Assembly: GCF_004322755.1 (NCBI RefSeq)
Contig: NZ_CP036401.1
Location: 6,510,001 to 6,574,000, forward strand
Reading direction: 5' to 3'
DNA: 64,000 nt
Source of the DNA: Pseudoduganella albidiflava
GTDB lineage: Bacteria > Pseudomonadota > Gammaproteobacteria > Burkholderiales > Burkholderiaceae_D
Positions within the stretch are counted from its first letter, which is position 1. Each line of letters begins with the position of its first letter. Shown in pieces: positions 7,749-24,649 of this stretch. The translations under genes and the position numbers were made by a program. The notes under the pieces are model-generated. The model was not told the origin of the DNA, made no database searches, and was given only the letters and a program-made list of their open reading frames with translations.

Positions 7749-9563
7749 ATGACATCTCGCATGACCCTGGGCGCGCTGACCGCGGCCCTGCTGCTGGCCT
7801 TCGGCCCGGCACACGCCACGCCACCGGTCCACAAGACCGCCGGCAAGGTATCGGCCGCCGTATCCGCGGCGGAAAGCAAGCAATTCCTGGCGCTGGCGGA
7901 CGAGTACTACGACGCCATCGCCCGCTATGAGCCGGTGTACGCCACCGACAATGGCGACAACCGCTTCGACGACCAGATCGGCATGGCCATCGCGCCGGCC
8001 GAACGGGCCAGGCAGTTCGCCCGCTACCGCGACTACACCCGCCGGCTGGGGGCGATCGACCGCCACAAGCTGACGCACCGCGACCGCATCAACTACGACG
8101 TGCTGGCCTTCGAGCTGAAAACGCTGCTGTCGTATGAGCCGTATCCGGGCCACCTGCTGCCGCTCAGCCAGATGGACAGCATGCCGGTGACCCTGGCCAA
8201 TTTCGCCAGCGGCGAAGCGTCGCAACCGCTGACCACGGTGAAGCAATACCGCGCTTACCTGAACCGGCTCACGCAATTGCCGGCGTGGATCGACCAGGCC
8301 ATCGCCAACATGCGCGAAGGCATGCGCTCCGGCGTCACGCAGCCGAAGGCGATCATGGTGTCGGCGCTGCCGCAGTTCAGAAAGCTGGTCAGCACGGCAC
8401 CGGAACAGAGCATCTACTACACGCCCGTCACGCGCATGCCGGCCGCCTTTTCCAACGCCGACAAGGCCGCGCTGACAGCCGATTACCGCGCCGCGGTGGC
8501 GCAGCTGCAGCCCGCGCTGGCGCGGCTGGCCGCATTCATCGAGCAGGACTACATTCCAGCCTGCCGCACGTCGACGGGCTTTTCGGAAGTGCCTAATGGC
8601 CGCGCCTGGTATGCGGTGCGCGTGGCCGAGTCGACCACCACCGACCTGACGCCGCAAGCGATCCACGAGATCGGCCTGAAGGAGGTGGCACGTATCCAGG
8701 CCGAGTTCGCCAAGCTGGGCCCGCAACTGGGCTATGACGGCCCTGCGGCCGGGCTGCCGGTGTGGGTCTCGCAACAGCCGCGCTTCTTCCCGTTCAAGAC
8801 GGAAGACGAGGTGCAGGCCGTGTACCGCAAGCTCGATGGCGTGCTCGATGAAAAGCTGCCGGCCATGTTCACGCTGCTGCCGAAGGCCAGGCTGGACTTG
8901 CGGCTGGAACCGGAACTGTCGCGCGACACGGCCTCCGACCATTACACGGCGCCGGCGGCGGATGGATCGCGGCCGGGCGTGTTCTGGTCCGTCGTCACCG
9001 ATCCGGCGAAGTACGGCAGCACGGGCATGACGACGCTGTTCCTGCACGAGGGCAAGCCGGGCCACCACTTCCATATCGCGCTGATGCAGGAGCTGGGCTT
9101 GCCGAACTTCCGCAAGTTCGGCGGCAACACGGCATTCACGGAAGGCTGGGCGCTGTACGCCGAGACGCTCGGCCGGGAGATGCGCCTGTTCGACGATCCG
9201 GCCCAGTACTTCGGCCACCTGAACGATGAACTGCTGCGTGCGACGCGCCTGGTGGTCGATACCGGCATGCATGCGAAAGGGTGGACGCGCGAACAAACGA
9301 TCCAGTACATGAAAGACACGCTGGGCTACGACGCGGTGGCGCGCAGCGAAACGGAACGCTACATGGCCTGGCCGGGGCAGGCGCTGGCGTACAAGATCGG
9401 CGCATTGAAGATCATGGAGTTGCGGCAACGGGCGCAGGCGGCGCTGGGTGATCGGTTCAGCCTGCCGGCTTTCCATGAACAGGTGCTGGGTGACGGCACA
9501 TTGCCGCTCAGTTTGCTGGAAGCGAAGATCGACGGCTGGATCGCGCAGCAGCGCGTGCCTTGA
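7749..9563 (+). CDS. Secreted DUF885-family (metallopeptidase-like) protein
   Basis: 604 residues from the ATG at 7749 (MTSRMTLGALTAALLLAFG), which gives a signal peptide ending near AHA; an ATG at 7707 would put non-hydrophobic residues in front. The body is a mostly helical DUF885 protein with the family's zinc-type motif HEGKPGHHFH at about residues 433-442, and the downstream FTEGWALYAE that usually supplies the third ligand. DUF885 members are poorly characterised periplasmic proteins likened to M32/thermolysin-type peptidases. The length fits the family. It is monocistronic and divergent from PEP-CTERM copy 2. Confidence 0.87.
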   Translation: MTSRMTLGALTAALLLAFGPAHATPPVHKTAGKVSAAVSAAESKQFLALADEYYDAIARYEPVYATDNGDNRFDDQIGMAIAPAERARQFARYRDYTRRLGAIDRHKLTHRDRINYDVLAFELKTLLSYEPYPGHLLPLSQMDSMPVTLANFASGEASQPLTTVKQYRAYLNRLTQLPAWIDQAIANMREGMRSGVTQPKAIMVSALPQFRKLVSTAPEQSIYYTPVTRMPAAFSNADKAALTADYRAAVAQLQPALARLAAFIEQDYIPACRTSTGFSEVPNGRAWYAVRVAESTTTDLTPQAIHEIGLKEVARIQAEFAKLGPQLGYDGPAAGLPVWVSQQPRFFPFKTEDEVQAVYRKLDGVLDEKLPAMFTLLPKARLDLRLEPELSRDTASDHYTAPAADGSRPGVFWSVVTDPAKYGSTGMTTLFLHEGKPGHHFHIALMQELGLPNFRKFGGNTAFTEGWALYAETLGREMRLFDDPAQYFGHLNDELLRATRLVVDTGMHAKGWTREQTIQYMKDTLGYDAVARSETERYMAWPGQALAYKIGALKIMELRQRAQAALGDRFSLPAFHEQVLGDGTLPLSLLEAKIDGWIAQQRVP

Positions 9564-9695
9564 TCGTCAGTGCCTGGCCAATACGCGGCATTGTTTGGGC
9601 ACGCGTGTGTCTGCCAGGTGAAGTGGAAGGGGTACTGGTCTCTCGGCGCAGTGGCGCGCGTCGGGACGCCGGGCTGTCTTCGATTGCTCCCCGCA

Positions 9696-10142
9696 TCAGT
9701 TCTTCAGGGCGTAGCGGCCGATGCGCTTCAAGACCAGCTCCGGCAATGCCTTGATCTGCTTGGTGTGGCTGGCAAAGACCAGCTGCTGGCGCCCTCTCGC
9801 CACCAGTTCGCCGTTGGCGTAGAAACGAAACTCCAGCCAGAACGAGCAACGCTTGATGTCATAGCTGTTGACTTCGCAGGTGATGTCCTGGAACGGGAAC
9901 GTCTCCTGCAGGAAGTCCTGCTCCGCATGCTTGGTGATGAACACCCCCTCCTGTTGCAGCATGTCGCGTGAAATGCACTCGTAGAACCATTTTTCGCGGC
10001 AAATCCCCTGCCATTCGAAATAACGCGCAAAATACGTATTGCCATAAGCATTCGAATCCTTGAGGTAGATCGAGAGCTGGTGATGGAACGTCAGCGCAGC
10101 GCTGGTCTGGGCTTCGTTCGCTACGTTGGCATGCATAAACAT
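9696..10142 (-). CDS. Hot-dog-fold acyl-CoA thioesterase-like protein
   Basis: 148 residues starting at the ATG at 10142, with an AGGAG site 6 nt upstream. The motif NAYGNTYFARYFEWQGICRE corresponds to the catalytic-helix region of 4HBT hot-dog thioesterases. The WQGxCRE variant resembles the thioesterases that accompany enediyne polyketide synthases (DynE7/SgcE10 type) more than YbgC. No polyketide synthase or acyl carrier protein is nearby. It stands alone, divergent from the 7TM histidine kinase at 10345. The substrate is unknown. Confidence 0.75.
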   Translation of the reverse strand: MFMHANVANEAQTSAALTFHHQLSIYLKDSNAYGNTYFARYFEWQGICREKWFYECISRDMLQQEGVFITKHAEQDFLQETFPFQDITCEVNSYDIKRCSFWLEFRFYANGELVARGRQQLVFASHTKQIKALPELVLKRIGRYALKN

Positions 10143-10344
10143 GATGTTCTCCTGGGAAGTGGACGCCGGCCGCCGGCAAGGTGTTTGAAAGGATGCAGAA
10201 CACCTCTACTTTTTGCCTTAAAGCATTATTCCCTTTTGACTAAACGCAACCTTTAGCCAGATACGGGGAACTTGGCACGCACTGCACAATTTTCTGTTGC
10301 TAAGATCGCTTGCCTGTTCACTGTCATCTCCCCAAGGAGCGCGC

Positions 10345-11775
10345 ATGTATTCGATCTTGCCGGGATTGGTCTCGCTGGTATTCATCAGCTACGGCGTGTA
10401 CGTGCTGAATTCGCGCGGAGCGAACCGTGCCAGCCTGACCTTTTTCCTCATCTGCATCACCACGTTCTGCTGGCAAGCCACGTGGGCCCTGATGTTCCAG
10501 GTCACGAACCCGGACACGGCGCTGATCCTGGTGCGCCTGGGCTACCTGCCGATCCTGTTCCTGCCCACCACGCTGTACCACTTCATCGCGGAACTGACGG
10601 GCCGCCGCAGCGAACGCCCCTTCGTGCAAGCCAGCTATGCGCTGGCCGGCGTGCTGGCGCTGCTGATTCCTTCCACCGACTGGCTGCTGTCCGGCCTCTA
10701 CACCTATTTCTACGGCTTCTATCCGCGCGCCGGCTGGCTGCACCCGGTGCACCTGCTCCAGACGGTGGTGGTGATCCTGCGCGGCCTGTACCTGCTGTAC
10801 CGCCGGCAGCAGGTGGCGCTGTCGACGGAAAAGGCGCGGCTGCGCTATTGCCTCGTGAGCATCCTGATCTATGCCGTGGCATCCATCGACTACCTGTGCA
10901 ACTACGGCGTGGAGTTCTATCCGCCGGGCGTGCTGTTCATTGCCGCCAGCCTGGGCCTGATCGCCCAGGCGATGGTGCGGCACAACCTGCTGGCCGATCC
11001 GCTGGCCACCGCCGCCAGCATCGCGCACGAGGTCCGCACGCCACTGGCCACCATCCGCAGCCAGTCGCGCGTGCTGGCGCGCAGCCTGCCGGAACTGATC
11101 GCCGGCTACCGGCGCTCGCAGGCTCCCGGCCTGAACGAGGAACAGCTGGAATACCTGAGCGAGATCGCGCGGCATATCGAGGCTGAAGTATCGCGCTCGA
11201 ACTTCATCGTCGACATGCTGCTGGCATCGGCCCGCGTGGGCTCGCTGGAACGCGACAATTTCGCGATGCACTCGATCAGGAAGGTGGTCGACGAGGCGCT
11301 GGCCTGCTACCCGTTTACGGAGCGCGAGCGGGAAAAAGTCAGTACCCGGCTGAGCGACGACTACCGTTTCTACGGCTCCGATACGCTGCTGGTCTACGTG
11401 CTGTACAACCTGCTCAAGAACGCCCTGCACGCGCTGAAGACCAAGGGCGAAGGCGCGGTGGTGATCGAGTGCTACCGGGATTTCGACCAGAACATGCTGG
11501 TGGTGACCGATACGGGCCACGGCATCGCCGCCGATGTGCTGCCGCACGTGTTCGAACCGTTCTACACGACGCGCAAGACGGGCGGCGGTACTGGCATGGG
11601 CCTGGCCTTCTGCCACAAGGTGGTGACGGCGTTCGGCGGCACGATTTCCTGCGAATCGGAAGTGGGCCGCTATACCCGCTTCGCACTGGGCTTCCCGCTC
11701 GAGCGCGCATTGCCCGCGCAGGCGACCGGCCAGCGCCTGCCCAATGACATGGCGCTGCCGGACCGGGCCAAGTGA
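10345..11775 (+). CDS. Seven-transmembrane sensor histidine kinase, CqsS/LqsS-like transmitter
   Basis: 476 residues from ATG 10345, preceded by AAGGAG; an upstream ATG at 10297 has no such site. Seven hydrophobic spans cover residues ~1-220 in the style of the HisKA_7TM input domain. The H-box SIAHEVRTPLATIR carries His228, followed by a helical linker (FIVDMLLASAR), an N-box (VLYNLLKNALHAL), G1 (DTGHGI) and G2 (GTGMGLAFCHK). The transmitter wording (ACYPFTEREREKV, YGSDTLLVYVLYNLLKNAL) resembles quorum-sensing kinases CqsS/LqsS by memory. There is no receiver domain at the C-terminus, unlike CqsS, and no response regulator or autoinducer synthase adjoins it. It presumably signals to a separate regulator. 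The ligand is unknown. Confidence 0.85.
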   Translation: MYSILPGLVSLVFISYGVYVLNSRGANRASLTFFLICITTFCWQATWALMFQVTNPDTALILVRLGYLPILFLPTTLYHFIAELTGRRSERPFVQASYALAGVLALLIPSTDWLLSGLYTYFYGFYPRAGWLHPVHLLQTVVVILRGLYLLYRRQQVALSTEKARLRYCLVSILIYAVASIDYLCNYGVEFYPPGVLFIAASLGLIAQAMVRHNLLADPLATAASIAHEVRTPLATIRSQSRVLARSLPELIAGYRRSQAPGLNEEQLEYLSEIARHIEAEVSRSNFIVDMLLASARVGSLERDNFAMHSIRKVVDEALACYPFTEREREKVSTRLSDDYRFYGSDTLLVYVLYNLLKNALHALKTKGEGAVVIECYRDFDQNMLVVTDTGHGIAADVLPHVFEPFYTTRKTGGGTGMGLAFCHKVVTAFGGTISCESEVGRYTRFALGFPLERALPAQATGQRLPNDMALPDRAK

Positions 11776-11859
11776 ACTTCCGCCGAGTACACCCCTTCGA
11801 GATCGATCTGCCTGATTCGTTTGCCTGCTGACTTGCCTGGCGGTTCTTGCACGCCTTGC

Positions 11860-12465
11860 TTATCCCGCCTGCGCATCCTGCACGATGCGATCCAGGTCCG
11901 TCTCATCGCCCAGCACGAAGATCTTGCGTTCTTCCAGCATGGTCAGGATGAACCCCTGCTGTTCCCGCACGCGCCGCTGGAAGTCCGGCAGCGAATACAG
12001 GTTCGGGTTGATCTTGCGGCGCAGCAGCCGCTCCGCCACCGGCATCCGGTTCAGTAATTCCCCATACGTGGTGTTCTCGCCGATCAGCAGCAACTCGACG
12101 GCATCCGCGCTCGCTTCCTGTTCCCTTGCCGTTTTGCCGTACACGAACGCCACGTTCAGCGACTTGCGCAGCGGCCCCAGCGTGGAATGCAGTACGCTGA
12201 GCAAGCCGAACGTCTTCTTGACGATGCTGGTCAATTCCTCGTAGACGGGGCTGTCCTTGTTGGGGCGGAACTGGCGCACATTGCCGATCCGTTCGGAGAT
12301 GATCAGGCCCGATTCGTGCAGCCGCTTGAGCTCGCGCTGGGCCGATGCGCTGCCGAGCCCAGTCTGGCGCATGATCTCGTTCAGGTGAAATCCTTCATTC
12401 ACCCGCACAAACAACAAGCCCAGCAATTTCTGCTGGGCGGGAGTAAACAGGGCCGATGGAATCAT
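11860..12465 (-). CDS. Winged-helix protein with degenerate nucleotidyltransferase-like domain
   Basis: 201 residues from the ATG at 12465 (MIPSALFTPAQQKLLGLL); a longer frame to 12615 adds 50 Cys/Arg-rich residues with no homology feel. The N-terminal ~85 residues form an ArsR/MarR-like winged helix (LNEIMRQTGLGSASAQRELKRL). The C-terminal part resembles the MNT/Pol-beta superfamily core (VAFVYGKTAREQEASADAVELLLIG), but the usual GSxARG...DxD metal pair is altered, so transfer activity is doubtful. Proteins of this layout are usually regulators. It is divergent from the M16 peptidase gene (95 bp apart) and may control it; that is inference. Confidence 0.72.
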   Translation of the reverse strand: MIPSALFTPAQQKLLGLLFVRVNEGFHLNEIMRQTGLGSASAQRELKRLHESGLIISERIGNVRQFRPNKDSPVYEELTSIVKKTFGLLSVLHSTLGPLRKSLNVAFVYGKTAREQEASADAVELLLIGENTTYGELLNRMPVAERLLRRKINPNLYSLPDFQRRVREQQGFILTMLEERKIFVLGDETDLDRIVQDAQAG

Positions 12466-12560
12466 GGACCAAATCTTAGCATGATGGCCGTGGCGTCCGG
12501 TCCGGCATGGCCGTTCCTGCGCGCTACAATATCCCGATCCGTCCACCATCGGGGAGCCGC

Positions 12561-15341
12561 ATGAAACGCACGATCGCCCTTGCCTTGCTGGCAGCCTGCA
12601 CCAGCGCTGGAACACTGGCCGCGCCGGCCGGCACCAGGGTTCCGGCAGAGAAAGCCCCCGCTGCCGCGCCGTACCAGCGCCAGGCGTATGTGATCCCCTA
12701 CAAGCAGTTCACGCTGCAGAACGGCCTGACACTGATCGTGCACGAAGACCACAGCGTGCCGGTGGTGGGCGTGAATATCTGGTACCACGTGGGCTCCCGC
12801 AACGAGAAGCGCGGCAAGACCGGCTTTGCGCACCTGTTCGAGCACTTCTTCTTCAACGGATCGGAAAACCATCCGCACGGCTTCCGCGAAGCGATGGACG
12901 ACCTGGGGGCCAACAACCGCAACGGCACGACCAATACCGACCGGACCAATTTCTTCGAGGACGTGCCCGTGTCGGCGCTGGAACGCACCCTGTACCTGGA
13001 AGCGGACCGGATGGGGTTTCTCGGCAATTACATCTCGAAGGAGATGCTCGAACGCGAACGGGGCGTGGTGCAGAACGAAAAGCGCCAGGGCGAGAACCAG
13101 CCCTATGGCAGGGTGCACCTGGAAAAGTCGGCCAGGATGTACCCGTATTCGCACCCCTATTCATGGCCGGTGATCGGCAGCATGGAAGACCTGGCGGCCG
13201 CGTCGCTGGACGATATCCGCGAGTGGTACCGCACCTACTACGGCCCGAATAACGCGGTGATCTCGCTGGCCGGCGACATCACTCCGGAGCGCGCGCTGGC
13301 GCTCGTGAAAAAATACTTCGAATCGATTCCGCCCGGCCCGCCATTGCCGCGCCTGGAGGCCTGGGTGCCCCGGCTGGACGGCAATGTGCGCGATGAAATG
13401 GAAGACCAGGTGCCGCAAGTGCGCATCTATCGCAGCTGGCACGTGCCGGGCTGGCGCGACAGCGACGTGGTGAAGCTCGGCATGGTGTCCGACGTGCTGG
13501 CCAATTCCAGGAATGCGCGGCTGAACCGCCGGCTCATCGACGAGAAGAAGCTGGCCACCGGCGTCTCGGCGGGTGTCGACGTCAGCGAACTGTCGAGCAC
13601 ATTCGACATCGCCGTCACGGTCAAGCCCGGTGTCGATCCGGCGCTGGTGGAGCGGGAACTCGACGCGGCGCTGGCCGAACTGCTGGACAAGGGACCGACC
13701 GCGCCGGAAGTGGCGCGCGTGAAAGCCAGCACGCTGGCGGCGTTCGCGCGCGGCATCGAGCGCCTGGGCGGTTTCGGCGGCCGCTCGGACGTGCTGGCCG
13801 AAAGCATGACCTACGGCGGCACGCCGGATGCCTACCTGAAGCAGCTCGACACGCTGTCTGCCGCCCAGCCGGCCGCACTGAAGGCGGTGGCCGGGCAGTG
13901 GCTGCGCGCGCCGCATTACACGATGACGGTGAAACCGTTCGCCAAGGTGTCCGCCGCCGCGCCGGCCGTGGACCGGAAAGTGCTGCCCGCGCTGGGCGAC
14001 GCACCGGACGTGAAATTCCCGGCGATGCAGAAGGCCACGCTGTCGAACGGTGTGAAAGTGGTGCTGCTGGAACGGCACGCCGCCCCGATCGTCAACGTGG
14101 CGCTGGCCATCGATGCGGGCACGGCGGCGGACACGCCGGAAAAAGCCGGGCTGGCCTCGCTGACGCTGGAGTTGCTGGACAAGGGCACCAGGGCTCGTGA
14201 TGCCTACCAGATGTCGGACGCGCTGGAATCGCTGGGCGCGCGCCTGTTCACGGGCACCGGGTCGGACATGTCGCTGGTGCGGCTGCAGGCGATGTCGGCC
14301 AACCTGGCGCCATCGCTGGCCCTTCTGGCCGAAGCGGCGCTGGCGCCGGCCTTCCCCACCGACCAGTTCGCGCTGGCGCAACAGCGGCGGCTGGCCGGCA
14401 TCGCCCAGGAAAAGGCGCAGCCGAACGCACTGGCCCTGCGCACCCTGCCGGCCATCCTGTACGGCGCCGGCAGCAGCTATGCGCTGCCCGCGTCGGGCTT
14501 CGAGAACTCCGTGGCGAGCCTGAAGCGCGACGACGTGGTTCGCTGGCATGGCGAATGGTTCAAGCCCGGCAGCGCGACCATCGTGGTGACCGGCAACACC
14601 ACGCTGGCGCAGGTGGTGCCGCTGCTGGAAGCGTCGTTCGGCAAGTGGCAGGCCGGCAGTGCCCCCGCGAAGGCGGCCGCCACGGCACCCGCGGCGCCGG
14701 TGGCGAAGCGCATCTACCTGATCGACAAGCCCGGCGCGCTGCAATCGACCATCCTTGCCGGCCACCTGTCGCTGCCGCCGGGCCAGCCGGAAGACCTGGC
14801 GATGGAGCCCGTGATGCAGAATTTCGGCGGCATGGCGACGTCGCGCCTGAACCGCAACCTGCGGCTGGACAAGCACTGGAGCTATGGCGGCGTGGGTCGG
14901 CTGACCAGCGTGCGCGGCCCGCGCAACTTCTTTACGCTGATCGCCGTGCAGTCGGACAAGACGAAGGAATCGATGATCGAGGTGAACAAGGAAATTCACG
15001 ACATCGCCGGCAAGCGGCCGATCCAGGGCAACGAATTCGCCAGCATCATGCGCAACATGACCTCGCGCCTGCCCGGGCGTTTCGAGACGATCAATGCGCT
15101 GGAATCAGCCGCGCTGGAAACCATCAACCTGGGGTTGCCGGAGGATTACTGGGCGAATTACGCCGCCGGCATGCGCAGCTTGAGCGCCCCGCAACTGGCC
15201 GGCGCCGCCGCGAAATTCATCCGCCCGGACGATGTGGTGTGGCTGGTGGTGGGCGACCTGAAGAAGATCGAGCCGCGCATTCGCGAACTGGGCTGGGGAG
15301 ATATCGTGGTGCTCGACAGCGATGGCAACCCCGCTCGTTAA
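12561..15341 (+). CDS. M16-family zinc metallopeptidase (two tandem M16 units), secreted
   Basis: 926 residues from the ATG at 12561, which begins a signal peptide (MKRTIALALLAACTSAGTLA). The first unit has the inverted zinc motif HLFEH at about residues 91-95 (AHLFEHFFFNGSENHPHG), with the downstream acidic ligand in LERERGVVQNEKR. The second unit (from about residue 490, ATLSNGVKVVLLERH) lacks an HxxEH and is the usual non-catalytic half. M16 (pitrilysin/PqqL-like) peptidases degrade peptides in a clam-shell chamber. It is monocistronic. Confidence 0.9.
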   Translation: MKRTIALALLAACTSAGTLAAPAGTRVPAEKAPAAAPYQRQAYVIPYKQFTLQNGLTLIVHEDHSVPVVGVNIWYHVGSRNEKRGKTGFAHLFEHFFFNGSENHPHGFREAMDDLGANNRNGTTNTDRTNFFEDVPVSALERTLYLEADRMGFLGNYISKEMLERERGVVQNEKRQGENQPYGRVHLEKSARMYPYSHPYSWPVIGSMEDLAAASLDDIREWYRTYYGPNNAVISLAGDITPERALALVKKYFESIPPGPPLPRLEAWVPRLDGNVRDEMEDQVPQVRIYRSWHVPGWRDSDVVKLGMVSDVLANSRNARLNRRLIDEKKLATGVSAGVDVSELSSTFDIAVTVKPGVDPALVERELDAALAELLDKGPTAPEVARVKASTLAAFARGIERLGGFGGRSDVLAESMTYGGTPDAYLKQLDTLSAAQPAALKAVAGQWLRAPHYTMTVKPFAKVSAAAPAVDRKVLPALGDAPDVKFPAMQKATLSNGVKVVLLERHAAPIVNVALAIDAGTAADTPEKAGLASLTLELLDKGTRARDAYQMSDALESLGARLFTGTGSDMSLVRLQAMSANLAPSLALLAEAALAPAFPTDQFALAQQRRLAGIAQEKAQPNALALRTLPAILYGAGSSYALPASGFENSVASLKRDDVVRWHGEWFKPGSATIVVTGNTTLAQVVPLLEASFGKWQAGSAPAKAAATAPAAPVAKRIYLIDKPGALQSTILAGHLSLPPGQPEDLAMEPVMQNFGGMATSRLNRNLRLDKHWSYGGVGRLTSVRGPRNFFTLIAVQSDKTKESMIEVNKEIHDIAGKRPIQGNEFASIMRNMTSRLPGRFETINALESAALETINLGLPEDYWANYAAGMRSLSAPQLAGAAAKFIRPDDVVWLVVGDLKKIEPRIRELGWGDIVVLDSDGNPAR

Positions 15342-15501
15342 ACGGTGTTGCAGCAGTTCAATGACATTCGGCAAGGTTTGCGCCAGATCAAAATGACGCA
15401 CCGCTCGCTTGCGTAGCATGGCATTTCCTGTTGGCATTTATCTGACGATTTATCTGATTCAAGCTGCGCCAGGCAGGATCCGATCACGACAAGGGACCAT
15501 C

Positions 15502-15696
15502 ATGAACCGAACCTACCTGCAAGCCATCGCCCTCCTGCTGGGCACCATCGCAACGACCGTCATTGCCGCCGAATGGCGCTGGGAACCGGTGAGTGCCGGG
15601 GATTACCTGGTCATCGTGGCGCCAACCGCCTCGGCCACGACGGAGGATATATCAACGGGTGGCACGGAGCCGCGGCACCAGGCGATCGTGCACTAG
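15502..15696 (+). CDS. Small secreted hypothetical protein, 64 residues
   Basis: The ATG at 15502 has AAGGGA upstream and gives a clean signal peptide (MNRTYLQAIALLLGTIATT, cut near VIAA), then ~40 polar residues beginning EWRWEPVSAGDYLVIV. A pair of ATTTATCTGA direct repeats (15436-15445 and 15448-15457) lies upstream, and a bidirectional hairpin terminator follows. The family is not recognised. It could be real or chance; the ribosome site, signal peptide and terminator favour real. It is convergent with rpoC. The surrounding stretch 15342-15776 holds nothing else. Confidence 0.5.
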   Translation: MNRTYLQAIALLLGTIATTVIAAEWRWEPVSAGDYLVIVAPTASATTEDISTGGTEPRHQAIVH

Positions 15697-15720
15697 GTAC
15701 AGCGAGAAATTCGCAAAAAA

Positions 15721-15746
15721 AAAACGGCACCTTCCGGTGCCGTTTT
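15721..15746 (-). terminator. Bidirectional rho-independent terminator after rpoC
   Basis: AACGGCACC-TTCC-GGTGCCGTT hairpin flanked by A-runs on one side and T-runs on the other. On the minus strand the stem is followed by ten T residues, a strong terminator 30 bp past the rpoC stop. On the plus strand it can end the small ORF at 15502. Next to it, at 15754-15767, is a second small hairpin with a UUCG loop in the rpoC transcript (TAGCC-TTCG-GGCTA). Confidence 0.88.
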
Positions 15747-15776
15747 CATTTTATAGCCCGAAGGCTACATCGAGGA

Positions 15777-20024
<4,248 letters not shown>

Positions 20025-20114
20025 GTATCACTCCAGGTAGTGATGAATTCTTCAGTTTTTCGCGGCGCTTCCGCCAGCGAGTCGTGCAGGCTTTGCACCC
20101 AGAGGCGGAAACCT

Positions 20115-20141
20115 GGGGTCGGACCCGGCGGGTCTGACCCC
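20115..20141. repeat. Palindromic repeat core between rpoB and rpoC
   Basis: GGGGTCGGACCC-GGC-GGGTCTGACCCC, a 27-bp near-perfect hairpin with one G-T-type arm mismatch. It is the same core that forms the centre of the dispersed elements at 41832-41956 and 61680-61803. It lies in the 148-bp rpoB-rpoC spacer on the transcribed strand and must therefore be present in the rpoBC mRNA. Flanks outside the core are not shared with the other two copies. Confidence 0.85.
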
Positions 20142-20172
20142 TGCTTCTGCCGTTGGGTTCGGCATTTGCCTT

Positions 20173-24288
<4,116 letters not shown>

Positions 24289-24434
24289 TCCGTGAGTGAC
24301 AGGAAAGGGTAGAAAATTCAGGTTTCGGCTTGTATGCTTGCAATCGGTGGAAACCGAACGGCACTCAGGCGAAACCTCAAGGCACTACCATCTCGTGTCG
24401 GGACTAGGTACTGGGACGAGGATGATGCTAAAAA

Positions 24435-24531
24435 GGTGCTGCTGAAACGGTCTTACTGAAACGATGTTGCTGAAACGGTCTTGCTGAAACGATGTTGCTG
24501 AAACGGTGTTGCTGAAACGATGTTGCTGAAC
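24435..24531. repeat. Seven 14-bp tandem repeats in the rplL-rpoB spacer
   Basis: The unit is GRTSTTGCTGAAAC, repeated at 24435, 24449, 24463, 24477, 24491, 24505 and 24519 (the last lacks one A). The phase alternates between GGT and GAT starts, suggesting a 28-bp higher-order unit. It lies 150-250 bp upstream of the rpoB start, in the transcribed leader. A 61-residue minus-strand ORF across it (24385-24570) merely reads the repeat and is not annotated as a gene. The remainder of the 24289-24649 spacer holds the hairpin at 24564-24614. Confidence 0.9.
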
Positions 24532-24563
24532 TGATGTCGTTAAATACAGCAGGGACGACAAAG

Positions 24564-24614
24564 GAGCCAAAGCCGGCCCTCCCCCTTCAAGAGGGAGGGC
24601 CTGGGCTTTGGCTC
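24564..24614 (-). promoter_or_regulatory. Large hairpin downstream of rplL, probable attenuator or processing site
   Basis: Arms GAGCCAAAGCC and GGCTTTGGCTC (11 bp, perfect) enclose a second stem CCCTCCC/GGGAGGG. It begins 36 bp past the rplL stop and is followed in the transcribed direction by CTTTGT, a short weak U-tract. In other proteobacteria the rplL-rpoB gap holds a partial terminator and an RNase III site that set the ratio of ribosomal protein to polymerase. This hairpin is the natural candidate; activity is inferred. Confidence 0.65.
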
Positions 24615-24649
24615 GGGCGCTAAGTAATACCGGCGCCTATGATACTAAA

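Noticed and set aside
24435..24531. Possible CRISPR array
   Set aside because: Units are 14 bp and directly abutting with no spacers; no cas genes in the window.
24385..24570. 61-residue minus-strand ORF with repeated QQHRFSN-like peptides
   Set aside because: It only translates the 14-bp tandem repeat, whose period is not a multiple of 3, and it lacks a ribosome site.
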